From Cupriavidus nantongensis (lineage in GTDB: Bacteria > Pseudomonadota > Gammaproteobacteria > Burkholderiales > Burkholderiaceae), in NCBI RefSeq assembly GCF_001598055.1, contig NZ_CP014844.1, positions 2,658,967-2,722,966 on the forward strand: 64,000 nt of DNA, given 5' to 3'. Position 1 is the first letter of the stretch. The number at the start of each line of letters is the position of its first letter. Shown in pieces: positions 1 to 7,808 of this stretch. The notes beneath the pieces are model-generated. The model saw only the letters and a list, made by a program, of their open reading frames with translations. It ran no database searches and had not been told where the DNA came from. Position numbers and translations under genes: made by a program.

Positions 1-235
1 AGCCCACCGCGTAGCCGAAGCGCCGGTAGGCGCGGTGGCGCGTCAATGCCGTGCTCCACGGCGTCTTGCCCCACACCTTCAGCAGCCGGTGGGCGATGCG
101 CGACATCACACGACCGAACAGCCATTGCGCCAGCGCGGCGATCAGGCATAGCGCGGCCAGGTACAGCGCGATCTGTGCCCATGGATGGGCAGGAATACGT
201 TGCTGGAACAGCTCCAGCAGGGCATCGAAATTCAT
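1..235 (-). CDS. Mechanosensitive ion channel (MscS/YbdG-like), N-terminal part
   Basis: Partial gene; only the first 78 residues lie in the window and the 3' part is beyond the left edge. The start MNFDALLELF is followed by a hydrophobic helix at about residues 20-42 (IALYLAALCLIAALAQWLF), then a basic stretch with HRAYRRFGYAVG. This layout, a short periplasmic lead, first TM helix and a basic amphipathic linker, matches the N-terminus of YbdG-type MscS channels, which release solutes on hypo-osmotic shock. The channel pore domain is not visible, so the assignment rests on the N-terminus alone. The 146 bp between it and the next gene upstream show no further feature. Confidence 0.6.
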   Translation of the reverse strand, partial: MNFDALLELFQQRIPAHPWAQIALYLAALCLIAALAQWLFGRVMSRIAHRLLKVWGKTPWSTALTRHRAYRRFGYAVG

Positions 236-381
236 GGCGGGGCGACTCTGGCCTTGGACTTGGCCAGATAGTGTACCGAACGCGCCCGGCTCCGCTGTCT
301 GCCGTGTGGGTGCGGTCTATCCTGCGCCCCCCCACTGCGCGGCGCGCAGCTACTTGCTGCTACCGCGCAATGGCGGCCCCC

Positions 382-1605
382 TCAAGCCACCGGCGCATAC
401 ATCCCCAACAACTGCTCATCCGTAAAGCCCCAATCCGCCGCGTTCTCGAACGCCACCACGGTCTCGTCGCCATGACGCAGGTCGATCAGCTCGGTCGGCA
501 CCGGCCGCGACTGCGACACCGAGTAGAACGCCATCACCTTGGGCCGCAGCGGGTCGGCGTCATGCTGCGCGCACACCACCGCCAGCCGGTTGGAGCGCAG
601 CCGCAGCACGGTGCCGAGCGGGTAGATGCCGACGGTGCGCGAGAAGGCCTTGAACACGCGCCGGTCGAACAGCGTGTCGACGCGCACCGCCATGTATTCC
701 ATGGCGCGGGCCGGCGACCATGGCTGGTGCCCGGGGTGGCTGGCGGTGAGCGTGTCGTAGGTATCGCAGACCGCGCCGATCCTGGCATGCACGCTCAGTT
801 CGTGCCCGACCAGGCCAAAGGGAAAACCGCGCCCGTCGACGCGTTCGTGGTGGTGGACGCAGACGTCGAGCGGGATATTGGAATAGAGCCGGGCTTCGTT
901 GAGGATGCGGTAGCCGGCGGAGGGATGGCGGCGGTAGGCCTCTTCCTGCTCGGGCGTGCGCTCGCCCGCGCGGAGGCTGGCGGCGCTGGGCACGGTCAGC
1001 TTGCCGATGTCGTGGACCAGGCCGGCGAGGCCCAGTTCGCGCACCTCGTCGTCGGGCAGGCCCAGGGTGCGGCCGACCGCGATCATCAGCGCGCAGACCG
1101 CGAAGGCATGCAGGTAGTTGTCGTCGCCGCGCGCCTTGAGCCGCGCCAGCGCCAGCAGCGCCTGCCCATGGCGCGACAGCGAGCGCGAGGCCGCGTCGAC
1201 CAGCAGCAGCGCGCCGCTGACCTCCAGCGCCCGCCCCATGCGCACGTCGGCAAACATCGAGCCGATCACGGCCTTGCCGGACTGCAGCAGTTCGCGCGCA
1301 TGCCCGATCTCGGCTTCGAGCGTGGTGGCTGGCGCCGCGTCGGCCTGGCCGCCGGCGATGGGCGCAGGCTGGGCCGGGGCAATGGCAAAGGCTGGGTCGG
1401 CCGCCTCCTCCGGCGCCGGCAGATTGCGGCCCTTCAGGATATCGATCCAGACTTCGCGCACGCCCGCCGACTGGATCTGCCGTACCTGCTCCTCGCTGGC
1501 GACCAGGAAGCGCGCGCGCCAGAACGGATGGTTGATCCAGGGCCCGCCCAGCCTGGCGACGAACATCCCGACCTGCAATTGCTCCGACCCGATGCGTCTC
1601 AGCAT
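382..1605 (-). CDS. HD-GYP domain protein (putative cyclic-di-GMP phosphodiesterase)
   Basis: 407 aa. An N-terminal DUF3391-like region (about residues 1-125, starting LRRIGSEQLQVGMFVARLGG) precedes an HD domain: His-Asp at 198-199 in LVHDIGKL, and HHHERVDGRGFPFG at 251-264. HD-GYP enzymes hydrolyse cyclic-di-GMP; the family triad is GYP, and here it reads GFP (260-262), a conservative change that may still be active. An Ala/Pro-rich linker sits at 64-95. No TM segment, so cytosolic. It stands alone, with its own start at 1605 and no close partner. The role in motility or biofilm control is inferred from the family only. Confidence 0.8.
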   Translation of the reverse strand: MLRRIGSEQLQVGMFVARLGGPWINHPFWRARFLVASEEQVRQIQSAGVREVWIDILKGRNLPAPEEAADPAFAIAPAQPAPIAGGQADAAPATTLEAEIGHARELLQSGKAVIGSMFADVRMGRALEVSGALLLVDAASRSLSRHGQALLALARLKARGDDNYLHAFAVCALMIAVGRTLGLPDDEVRELGLAGLVHDIGKLTVPSAASLRAGERTPEQEEAYRRHPSAGYRILNEARLYSNIPLDVCVHHHERVDGRGFPFGLVGHELSVHARIGAVCDTYDTLTASHPGHQPWSPARAMEYMAVRVDTLFDRRVFKAFSRTVGIYPLGTVLRLRSNRLAVVCAQHDADPLRPKVMAFYSVSQSRPVPTELIDLRHGDETVVAFENAADWGFTDEQLLGMYAPVA

Positions 1606-1831
1606 GCGCCATCCCCCCGGATGATGGTTTTCTTGTTGTCGATCCGGCTATCGGCAGCGTCGCGCATAACTTGAGCGCCGGCAACGGCCGCAGGAACCGC
1701 GCCGCGCACCCTTGTCAAGCGCCAGACGAATGCCCGGACGGCGCCGTCGGGCATTGCCGGCGCGGCCATGGCCGCCGCTACAATGGCTGGCCCAGTGCTC
1801 ACAGACGCCAGCCAGTCGCCCCCGTTCACCC

Positions 1832-2125
1832 ATGTCCGGAACGTACACGCTAGTCGGCATCGCCCGTGCCAAGACCCACCGCCGCGATGCGCTGGTCTCC
1901 CAGCTCGCCGCGCTGCGCTCGCGCGGGCTGACCGAGCCCGGCTGCCTGGACTACCACGTCGGTCAGGATGCCGAGGACGCGCGCGTGTTCGTCATCTACA
2001 TGGTGTGGGACTCCAAGCGCGCGCTCGAATCGCACCTGAACCGCCCGTATATGCGCGATTTCCACGCCGCGCGCGCGGACTTCGTCGAAGGCGACTTCAG
2101 CTTCCGCTGGCTCAACGCCGCCTGA
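1832..2125 (+). CDS. ABM-domain putative quinol monooxygenase
   Basis: 97 aa, a single antibiotic biosynthesis monooxygenase (ABM) ferredoxin-like fold of the YgiN type. The diagnostic parts are the first strand (YTLVGIARAK), GCLDYHVGQD and the helix/strand with FVIYMVWDSKRALESHL ending in FHAA. Such proteins act on quinols or aromatic substrates without cofactor, or as stress proteins. I chose the ATG at 1832 because translation upstream of it in the same frame is Arg/Pro-rich and unlike the family, whose members are close to 100 aa. It is monocistronic. The substrate is unknown. Confidence 0.75.
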   Translation: MSGTYTLVGIARAKTHRRDALVSQLAALRSRGLTEPGCLDYHVGQDAEDARVFVIYMVWDSKRALESHLNRPYMRDFHAARADFVEGDFSFRWLNAA

Positions 2126-2256
2126 GCCCGCCGCCCCATTACCGGCCCGGCGCAAGGCGCCATCCCGGTCACTTCCCGCCCCGCCCGCTTGTCATTGCCG
2201 CCGCACCGATCTATCACTCAAGGTGACGCCCGCCACGGGCGCGGCAGGAGGGCACC

Positions 2257-3258
2257 ATGGAAGTCAGGGATGGATTTGCCGGCACCATCGGCCACACGCC
2301 GCTGATCCGGCTGGCCGGCCTGAGCGCCGACACCGGCTGCGACATCTACGGCAAGGCGGAATTTCTCAATCCCGGCGGCTCGGTCAAGGACCGCGCCGCG
2401 CTCTACATCATCCGCGATGCCGAGCGGCGCGGCCTGCTGAAGCCGGGCGGCACGGTGATCGAAGGCACGGCGGGCAATACCGGCATCGGCCTGGCGCACC
2501 TGTGCGCGGCGCGCGGCTACCGCTGCATCGTGGTGATCCCGGACACGCAGTCGCCGGAAAAGATGGAGCGGCTGCGCATGCTGGGCGCCGAGGTGCGCGC
2601 GGTACCGGCCAGGCCCTATGCCGATCCGGACAACTACCAGAAGATTGCCGGCCGGCTCGCCGACGAAACCGATAACGCGATCTGGGCCAACCAGTTCGAC
2701 AACCTTGCCAACCGCCAGGCCCACTACGAGACCACCGGCCCCGAGATCTGGCAGGCCACCGCCGGCCATATCGACGCATTCACCTGCGCCACCGGCACCG
2801 GCGGCTCGCTGGCGGGCATCGCGCGCTGCCTGAAGGAACACAAGCCGGGCGTGCGCATCGTGCTGGCCGACCCGCACGGCAGCGGCCTGTACCACTTCGT
2901 CAAGCACCGCGAGGTCAAGGCCGAAGGCAGCTCGATCACCGAAGGCATCGGCTCCAGCCGCGTCACCGCCAACCTGCAGGACACGCCGATCGACGACGCC
3001 GTGCGCATCGACGACCAGACCTGCGTCGACATGGTCTACCGGCTGCTGCGCGAGGAAGGGCTGTTCGTCGGCGGGTCGTCCGGCATCAACGTCGGCGCCG
3101 CGGTGGCGCTGGCGCGCGAGATGGGGCCGGGGCACACCATCGTGACGCTGCTGTGCGACCGTGGCGACCTGTATATGGGGCGGCTGTTCAATGAAGAATG
3201 GCTGCAGGGCAAGGGGCTGCAGCCGATTCCGTTCCGCCGGGCCAGCCCGGCAGGGTAA
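2257..3258 (+). CDS. Cysteine synthase-like PLP enzyme (CysK/CBS family)
   Basis: 333 aa fold-type II PLP enzyme. The Schiff-base lysine is Lys44 in GGSVKDRA; GTAGNTGIGLA gives the substrate/PLP loop and GTGGSLAG the phosphate-binding loop; GGSSGINVGAA lies near the C-terminus. These define the O-acetylserine sulfhydrylase/cysteine synthase family, which makes L-cysteine from O-acetylserine and sulfide. It is slightly longer than classical CysK and has no CBS or ACT extension. A good ribosome site (GGCAGGAGGG) precedes the ATG. It ends only 8 bp before the convergent stop of prpR and is not in a sulfur operon, so the physiological substrate is uncertain. Confidence 0.8.
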   Translation: MEVRDGFAGTIGHTPLIRLAGLSADTGCDIYGKAEFLNPGGSVKDRAALYIIRDAERRGLLKPGGTVIEGTAGNTGIGLAHLCAARGYRCIVVIPDTQSPEKMERLRMLGAEVRAVPARPYADPDNYQKIAGRLADETDNAIWANQFDNLANRQAHYETTGPEIWQATAGHIDAFTCATGTGGSLAGIARCLKEHKPGVRIVLADPHGSGLYHFVKHREVKAEGSSITEGIGSSRVTANLQDTPIDDAVRIDDQTCVDMVYRLLREEGLFVGGSSGINVGAAVALAREMGPGHTIVTLLCDRGDLYMGRLFNEEWLQGKGLQPIPFRRASPAG

Positions 3259-3266
3259 CGTCCAGG

Positions 3267-5240
3267 CTAGGCCGCCTTCAGCCGCCGCCACAGCGTGGTG
3301 GGGCTGATGCCGAGGATATGGCAGGCGGCGGTCCGGTCGCCGCCGCACTCTTCCAGCACGCGCCGGATATGGTCGACCTCGCTGGATTGCTTGACGCGCG
3401 CCAGCGAGCGGCGCGCCCGCGCGGCCGGCGCCGCCGGTGCGGCTTCGGCTCCGGGCGCGGGCGCAGTGGCCAGCGCGGCCCCGCCGAACAGCTCGGGCGC
3501 GGCGGCCTGCAGTTCGCGCTGCAGGGCCTCGCCGTCGAGCCGGCGGCCGGCGACCAGCACCGCGATGCGCTCGGTCACGTTTTCCAGCTCGCGGATATTG
3601 CCGGGCCAGTGGTAGCGCGCCAGCCGCGCGCGCGCGGCCGCGGGCAGGCGCTGCGGGCGTTCCAGGCCCAGCCGGTCCTGCGCGCGGCGGTACAGCAGCT
3701 CGGCCAGCTCCGGCAGGTCTTCGGCGCGCTCGCGCAGCGGCGGCATGGCGATGCGCAGGATGTTGAGGCGGTAATACAGGTCCTGGCGGAAGCTGCCGTC
3801 GCGCACCATCGCGGCCAGGTCGCGATGGGTGGCGGCGATCACGCGCACGTTCACCGGCACCGCGTCGAGCCCGCCGATCGGCAGCACCTGCTTTTCCTGC
3901 AGCACGCGCAGCAGGCGCGTCTGCAGCGCGGGCGGCATGTCGCCGACCTCGTCGAGAAACAGCGTGCCGTTGTGGGCCGACTCGAACAGGCCGGCCTTGC
4001 CGCCGCGGCGCGCGCCGGTGAAGGCGCCCTCTTCGTAGCCGAACAGCTCGCTTTCCAGCAGCGCCTCGGGAAAGGCGGCGCAGTTGACCGCGACGAACGG
4101 GAACGCGCGGCGCGGGCTGGCATCGTGCATGCCTTGCGCCAGCACCTCCTTGCCGGTGCCGCTTTCGCCGCCGATCAGCACGGTCGAGTCGACCGCGGCG
4201 TAGCGCCGCGCCAGCTCGCGCAGCGCCGTCATCGCCGCCGAAGTGCCGGCCAGGTCGTCGAGGCTGTAGCGCACCGCCGCCGGCCGCGCGCGGCTGCGCG
4301 AGCGCAGGTTGCGGTCGACGCGCTGGATCGCGCTGGCGTCCTGGATGGTCAGCACCGCGCCGGTGGTGCCGGCCTCGCCCAGGATCGGGATGCGGTTGAC
4401 CACCACCATCTTGTCGCCCAGCTTGTGGATCGCCTCGAGTTCCTTGTCGCCGGTCTGCATCACGCCTTCCAGCGCCAGGCTGGGCGCCAGCGTCTGCAGC
4501 TTGCGCCCCACCGCGGCGGCGGCCGAGGTGCCGAGGAAGCGCTCCATCGCCGGGTTGAACGACTGGATCCGTCCCTGCGCGTCGACCGCCGCCACGCCCT
4601 CGTTCAGGTGCGCCAGGATGGTGTTGACGTAGTCGCGCCGGGTGGCCTCGATGCGGCGCAGGCGCGCGGCCTCGATCGCGTCTTCCAGCGCCATGCGCAC
4701 CGAGTTGCCGGAGTACAGGAACACGCCGGTCAGGCCATGGCGGTCGGCCAGGTCGGTCACCAGGCCGGGGCCCACCACCACCTGGATGCCCTCCTGCTTG
4801 AGCGCCTTCACGCGCGCCACGGCGTCGTCCTCGGTCAGGTAGGTGTAGGCCGGCACCGACAGCGAGAACGCGCGCACGAATTCGTCGACCTCGGCATAGG
4901 TGGCCGCGTGGGTGACCAGCGCCACGCGCGGCGAGATCCGCCGTGCGGTGGCGAGCGCGCTCATCACGTCGAAGCCCGTGACCTTGACCAGCACCACCGG
5001 CACGTCGACATGCTGGCGCAGGTAGGCGCCGTTGGAGCCGCCGGCGACGACTACGTCGAGCCGGCCCTCGCGCACCTCGCGCGACACCGCGCTGGCGGCG
5101 GCCTCGAAGCCCTTGCCGACGATGCGGAATTCGGCGCGGTCGGCATAGGCCGGGATCAGGTCGGCGAAGGCGCGCGCGAGGCGGCTGATGCCGATCGCCC
5201 AGATGCGCGGTCGGCCTTGCGTGGAAACGGGCGGAGCCAT
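3267..5240 (-). CDS. prpR: Propionate catabolism sigma-54 activator PrpR
   Basis: 657 aa enhancer-binding protein. Residues about 10-195 form the PrpR_N sensor (2-methylcitrate binding in studied homologues), 205-310 a PAS domain, about 328-560 the AAA+ domain with Walker [10 protein letters not shown] (357-365) and the sigma-54 contact loop GAFTGA (405-410), and the last 30 residues a Fis-type helix-turn-helix ([15 protein letters not shown]). It is divergent from prpB, which carries a perfect -24/-12 promoter, so its target is in view. Family knowledge: PrpR turns on the methylcitrate genes when 2-methylcitrate accumulates. All key motifs are intact. Confidence 0.97.
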   Translation of the reverse strand: MAPPVSTQGRPRIWAIGISRLARAFADLIPAYADRAEFRIVGKGFEAAASAVSREVREGRLDVVVAGGSNGAYLRQHVDVPVVLVKVTGFDVMSALATARRISPRVALVTHAATYAEVDEFVRAFSLSVPAYTYLTEDDAVARVKALKQEGIQVVVGPGLVTDLADRHGLTGVFLYSGNSVRMALEDAIEAARLRRIEATRRDYVNTILAHLNEGVAAVDAQGRIQSFNPAMERFLGTSAAAAVGRKLQTLAPSLALEGVMQTGDKELEAIHKLGDKMVVVNRIPILGEAGTTGAVLTIQDASAIQRVDRNLRSRSRARPAAVRYSLDDLAGTSAAMTALRELARRYAAVDSTVLIGGESGTGKEVLAQGMHDASPRRAFPFVAVNCAAFPEALLESELFGYEEGAFTGARRGGKAGLFESAHNGTLFLDEVGDMPPALQTRLLRVLQEKQVLPIGGLDAVPVNVRVIAATHRDLAAMVRDGSFRQDLYYRLNILRIAMPPLRERAEDLPELAELLYRRAQDRLGLERPQRLPAAARARLARYHWPGNIRELENVTERIAVLVAGRRLDGEALQRELQAAAPELFGGAALATAPAPGAEAAPAAPAARARRSLARVKQSSEVDHIRRVLEECGGDRTAACHILGISPTTLWRRLKAA

Positions 5241-5330
5241 GATGCGGTGCGGAAGGAAAGTCGGATGAAAAGCGGCGGGAACGGGCGTACAGTGCTGTCA
5301 CATTGTCCGCTACGCGGCCCGGTATTTCAA

Positions 5331-5367
5331 CTTTGAATTCCAAAACTCAGGGTTTGGATTTCAAAAG
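5331..5367. promoter_or_regulatory. Candidate PrpR operator (inverted repeat)
   Basis: Arms CTTTGAATTCCAAA (5331-5344) and TTTGGATTTCAAAAG (5353-5367) are near-perfect inverse copies separated by 8 bp. The site lies about 105-140 bp upstream of the -24 element of prpB and about 90 bp upstream of the prpR start, the usual enhancer distance for a sigma-54 activator. It is AT-rich compared with the surroundings. Assignment to PrpR is inferred from position. Confidence 0.6.
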
Positions 5368-5469
5368 TGCGTAAATCCCGGCATGGATGCCACGGCGAAA
5401 TCCCACGCCCTACCCGCTAGCCCAATAACGACAAGGGTTTGCGGGGTTTCCGGCCGCTTTCGCAAATCC

Positions 5470-5485
5470 TGGCACATCCCTTGCA
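5470..5485 (+). promoter_or_regulatory. Sigma-54 (-24/-12) promoter of prpB
   Basis: TGGCACATCCCTTGCA: TGGCAC, 5-bp spacer, TTGCA, an exact match to the RpoN consensus, with GG at 5471-5472 and GC at 5483-5484. Transcription would begin near 5496, about 25 bp before the prpB ATG. The divergent gene encodes a sigma-54 activator, which supports the call. Confidence 0.9.
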
Positions 5486-5520
5486 GTATCCGGCTTGTCC
5501 TGTTCACCAACGCATACGCC

Positions 5521-6429
5521 ATGACCTACTCCGCTTCCGACCTCGCGCGCTCCGCTGGCGCCCGCTTCCGCCAGGCGCTGGCCGACGAACATCCGCTGCA
5601 GGTGGTTGGCGCCATCAACGCCAACCATGCGCTGCTGGCCAAGCGCGCCGGCTACCGCGCCATCTACCTGTCGGGCGGCGGCGTCGCGGCCGGCTCGCTG
5701 GGCCTGCCGGACCTGGGCATCTCGAACCTGGACGACGTGCTGACCGACATCCGCCGCATCACCGACGTGTGCGACACGCCGCTGCTGGTCGACGTCGACA
5801 CCGGCTTCGGCGCCTCGGCCTTCAACGTGGCCCGCACCACCAAATCGCTGATCAAGTTCGGCGCCGCAGCCATGCATATCGAGGACCAGGTCGGCGCCAA
5901 GCGCTGCGGCCACCGTCCCAACAAGGAAATCGTCACCCAGGGTGAAATGGTCGACCGCATCAAGGCCGCGGTCGACGCCCGCACCGACGACAACTTCGTC
6001 ATCATGGCCCGCACCGATGCGCTCGCCGTCGAAGGCCTGGACAAGGCCATCGAGCGCGCGGTGGCGTGCGTGGAAGCCGGCGCCGACGCGATCTTCCCGG
6101 AAGCCATGACCGACCTCGGCATGTACCGCAAGTTCGTCGACGCGGTGAAGGTGCCGGTGCTGGCCAACATCACCGAGTTCGGCGCCACGCCGCTGTTCAC
6201 CACCGAGGAACTGGGCGGCGCCGGCGTGTCGATGGTGCTGTACCCGCTGTCGGCCTTCCGCGCCATGAACAAGGCCGCGGAAAACGTCTACGCGGCGATC
6301 CGCCGCGACGGCACGCAGAAGAACGTGGTCGATACCATGCAGACCCGCGCCGAACTCTACGAGAGCATCGGCTACCATGCCTTCGAGCAGAAGCTCGACG
6401 CCCTGTTCGCGCAAGGCAAGGGCAAGTAA
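5521..6429 (+). CDS. prpB: 2-methylisocitrate lyase
   Basis: 302 aa. PEP mutase/isocitrate lyase superfamily enzyme that splits 2-methylisocitrate into pyruvate and succinate, the last step of the methylcitrate cycle. The active-site loop is KRCGHR with Cys129; Mg-binding residues lie in VDVDTGFG and IEDQVG. The start at 5521 ([13 protein letters not shown]) was chosen because it follows the sigma-54 promoter by about 25 bp and gives the normal family length; in-frame sequence further upstream contains the promoter itself. First gene of the propionate cluster, followed after 99 bp by prpC. Cytosolic. Confidence 0.97.
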   Translation: MTYSASDLARSAGARFRQALADEHPLQVVGAINANHALLAKRAGYRAIYLSGGGVAAGSLGLPDLGISNLDDVLTDIRRITDVCDTPLLVDVDTGFGASAFNVARTTKSLIKFGAAAMHIEDQVGAKRCGHRPNKEIVTQGEMVDRIKAAVDARTDDNFVIMARTDALAVEGLDKAIERAVACVEAGADAIFPEAMTDLGMYRKFVDAVKVPVLANITEFGATPLFTTEELGGAGVSMVLYPLSAFRAMNKAAENVYAAIRRDGTQKNVVDTMQTRAELYESIGYHAFEQKLDALFAQGKGK

Positions 6430-6528
6430 GCGACCAGATCCAGCCGCGGCCGGGCCGGGGAACTCCCCTCCCGGCCGCTTGCACGACCACAGACAGGCAA
6501 CACCAGGCATCACACCAAGGAGACCCAG

Positions 6529-7686
6529 ATGTCCGAAGCGCAACCGCTCGTCACTCCCAAGCCCAAGAAATCCGTCGCGCTGTCGGGCGTGACCGCCGGC
6601 AACACCGCGCTGTGCACCGTCGGCCGCACCGGCAACGACCTGCACTACCGCGGCTACGACATCCTCGATATCGCCGAGACCTGCGAGTTCGAGGAAATCG
6701 CCCACCTGCTGGTGCACGGCAAGCTGCCGACCAAATCCGAGCTGGCTGCCTACAAGGCCAAGCTGAAGAGCCTGCGCGGCCTGCCCGCCAACGTCAAGGC
6801 GGCGCTGGAATGGGTGCCCGCCAGCGCGCACCCGATGGACGTGATGCGCACCGGCGTGTCGGTGCTGGGCACGGTGCTGCCGGAGAAGGAAGACCACAAC
6901 ACCCCGGGCGCGCGCGACATCGCCGACCGCCTGATGGCCAGCCTGGGTTCGATGCTGCTGTACTGGTACCACTACAGCCACAACGGCCGCCGCATCGAGG
7001 TGGAGACCGACGACGACTCGATCGGCGGCCACTTCCTGCACCTGCTGCACGGCGAGAAGCCGTCGGCGCTGTGGGAGCGCGCCATGAACACCTCGCTCAA
7101 CCTGTATGCCGAGCACGAGTTCAACGCGTCGACCTTCACCGCGCGCGTGATCGCCGGCACGGGTTCGGACATGTACTCGTCGATCGCCGGCGCGATCGGC
7201 GCGCTGCGTGGCCCCAAGCACGGCGGCGCCAACGAGGTCGCGTTCGAGATCCAGAAGCGCTACGACAACCCGGACGAGGCCCAGGCCGACATCACCCGCC
7301 GCGTCGAGAACAAGGAAGTCGTGATCGGCTTCGGCCACCCGGTGTACACCACCGGCGACCCGCGCAACCAGGTGATCAAGGAAGTGGCGAAGCGGCTGTC
7401 GAAGGACGCCGGCTCGATGAAGATGTTCGACATCGCCGAGCGCCTGGAAACGGTGATGTGGGACATCAAGAAGATGTTCCCCAACCTGGACTGGTTCAGC
7501 GCGGTCAGCTACCACATGATGGGCGTGCCGACCGCGATGTTCACGCCGCTGTTCGTGATCTCGCGCACCTCGGGCTGGGCCGCGCATATCATCGAGCAGC
7601 GCATCGACAACAAGATCATCCGCCCCAGCGCCAACTACACCGGGCCGGAAAACCTGAAGTTCGTGCCGATCAAGGATCGCAAGTAA
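6529..7686 (+). CDS. prpC: 2-methylcitrate synthase
   Basis: 385 aa citrate synthase-family enzyme condensing propionyl-CoA with oxaloacetate to 2-methylcitrate. The catalytic-loop signature [14 protein letters not shown] and the region [15 protein letters not shown] are as in PrpC; length matches the short (about 370-390 aa) methylcitrate synthases rather than the 430-aa GltA type. A ribosome site AAGGAG lies 8-9 bp before the ATG. It follows prpB and is probably cotranscribed from the sigma-54 promoter; a strong hairpin terminator lies 54 bp downstream, before acnD. Confidence 0.96.
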   Translation: MSEAQPLVTPKPKKSVALSGVTAGNTALCTVGRTGNDLHYRGYDILDIAETCEFEEIAHLLVHGKLPTKSELAAYKAKLKSLRGLPANVKAALEWVPASAHPMDVMRTGVSVLGTVLPEKEDHNTPGARDIADRLMASLGSMLLYWYHYSHNGRRIEVETDDDSIGGHFLHLLHGEKPSALWERAMNTSLNLYAEHEFNASTFTARVIAGTGSDMYSSIAGAIGALRGPKHGGANEVAFEIQKRYDNPDEAQADITRRVENKEVVIGFGHPVYTTGDPRNQVIKEVAKRLSKDAGSMKMFDIAERLETVMWDIKKMFPNLDWFSAVSYHMMGVPTAMFTPLFVISRTSGWAAHIIEQRIDNKIIRPSANYTGPENLKFVPIKDRK

Positions 7687-7740
7687 GACCGGCTGCCGGA
7701 TTGCCCCGGGTCGGGAGGCACTGATCCGGGCCCGGGGGCG

Positions 7741-7783
7741 AAAGGGTAGCTGGTCGCTGACACGGGGCCGCTACCCTTTTTTC
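7741..7783 (+). terminator. Intrinsic terminator between prpC and acnD
   Basis: Perfect 10-bp stem AAAGGGTAGC ... GCTACCCTTT with a 19-nt loop, followed by more T residues (TTTTTT). It sits 54 bp after the prpC stop and 26 bp before the acnD start, so it should limit readthrough from prpBC into acnD-prpF. Confidence 0.75.
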
Positions 7784-7808
7784 ATACTTATATCGATTTC
7801 CCTACACC

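Noticed and set aside
5410-7587. 725-codon open frame antisense to prpB-prpC
   Set aside because: His/Arg/Val-rich shadow of the GC-rich prp genes; no ribosome site or domain, and the plus strand carries intact enzyme genes with catalytic motifs.
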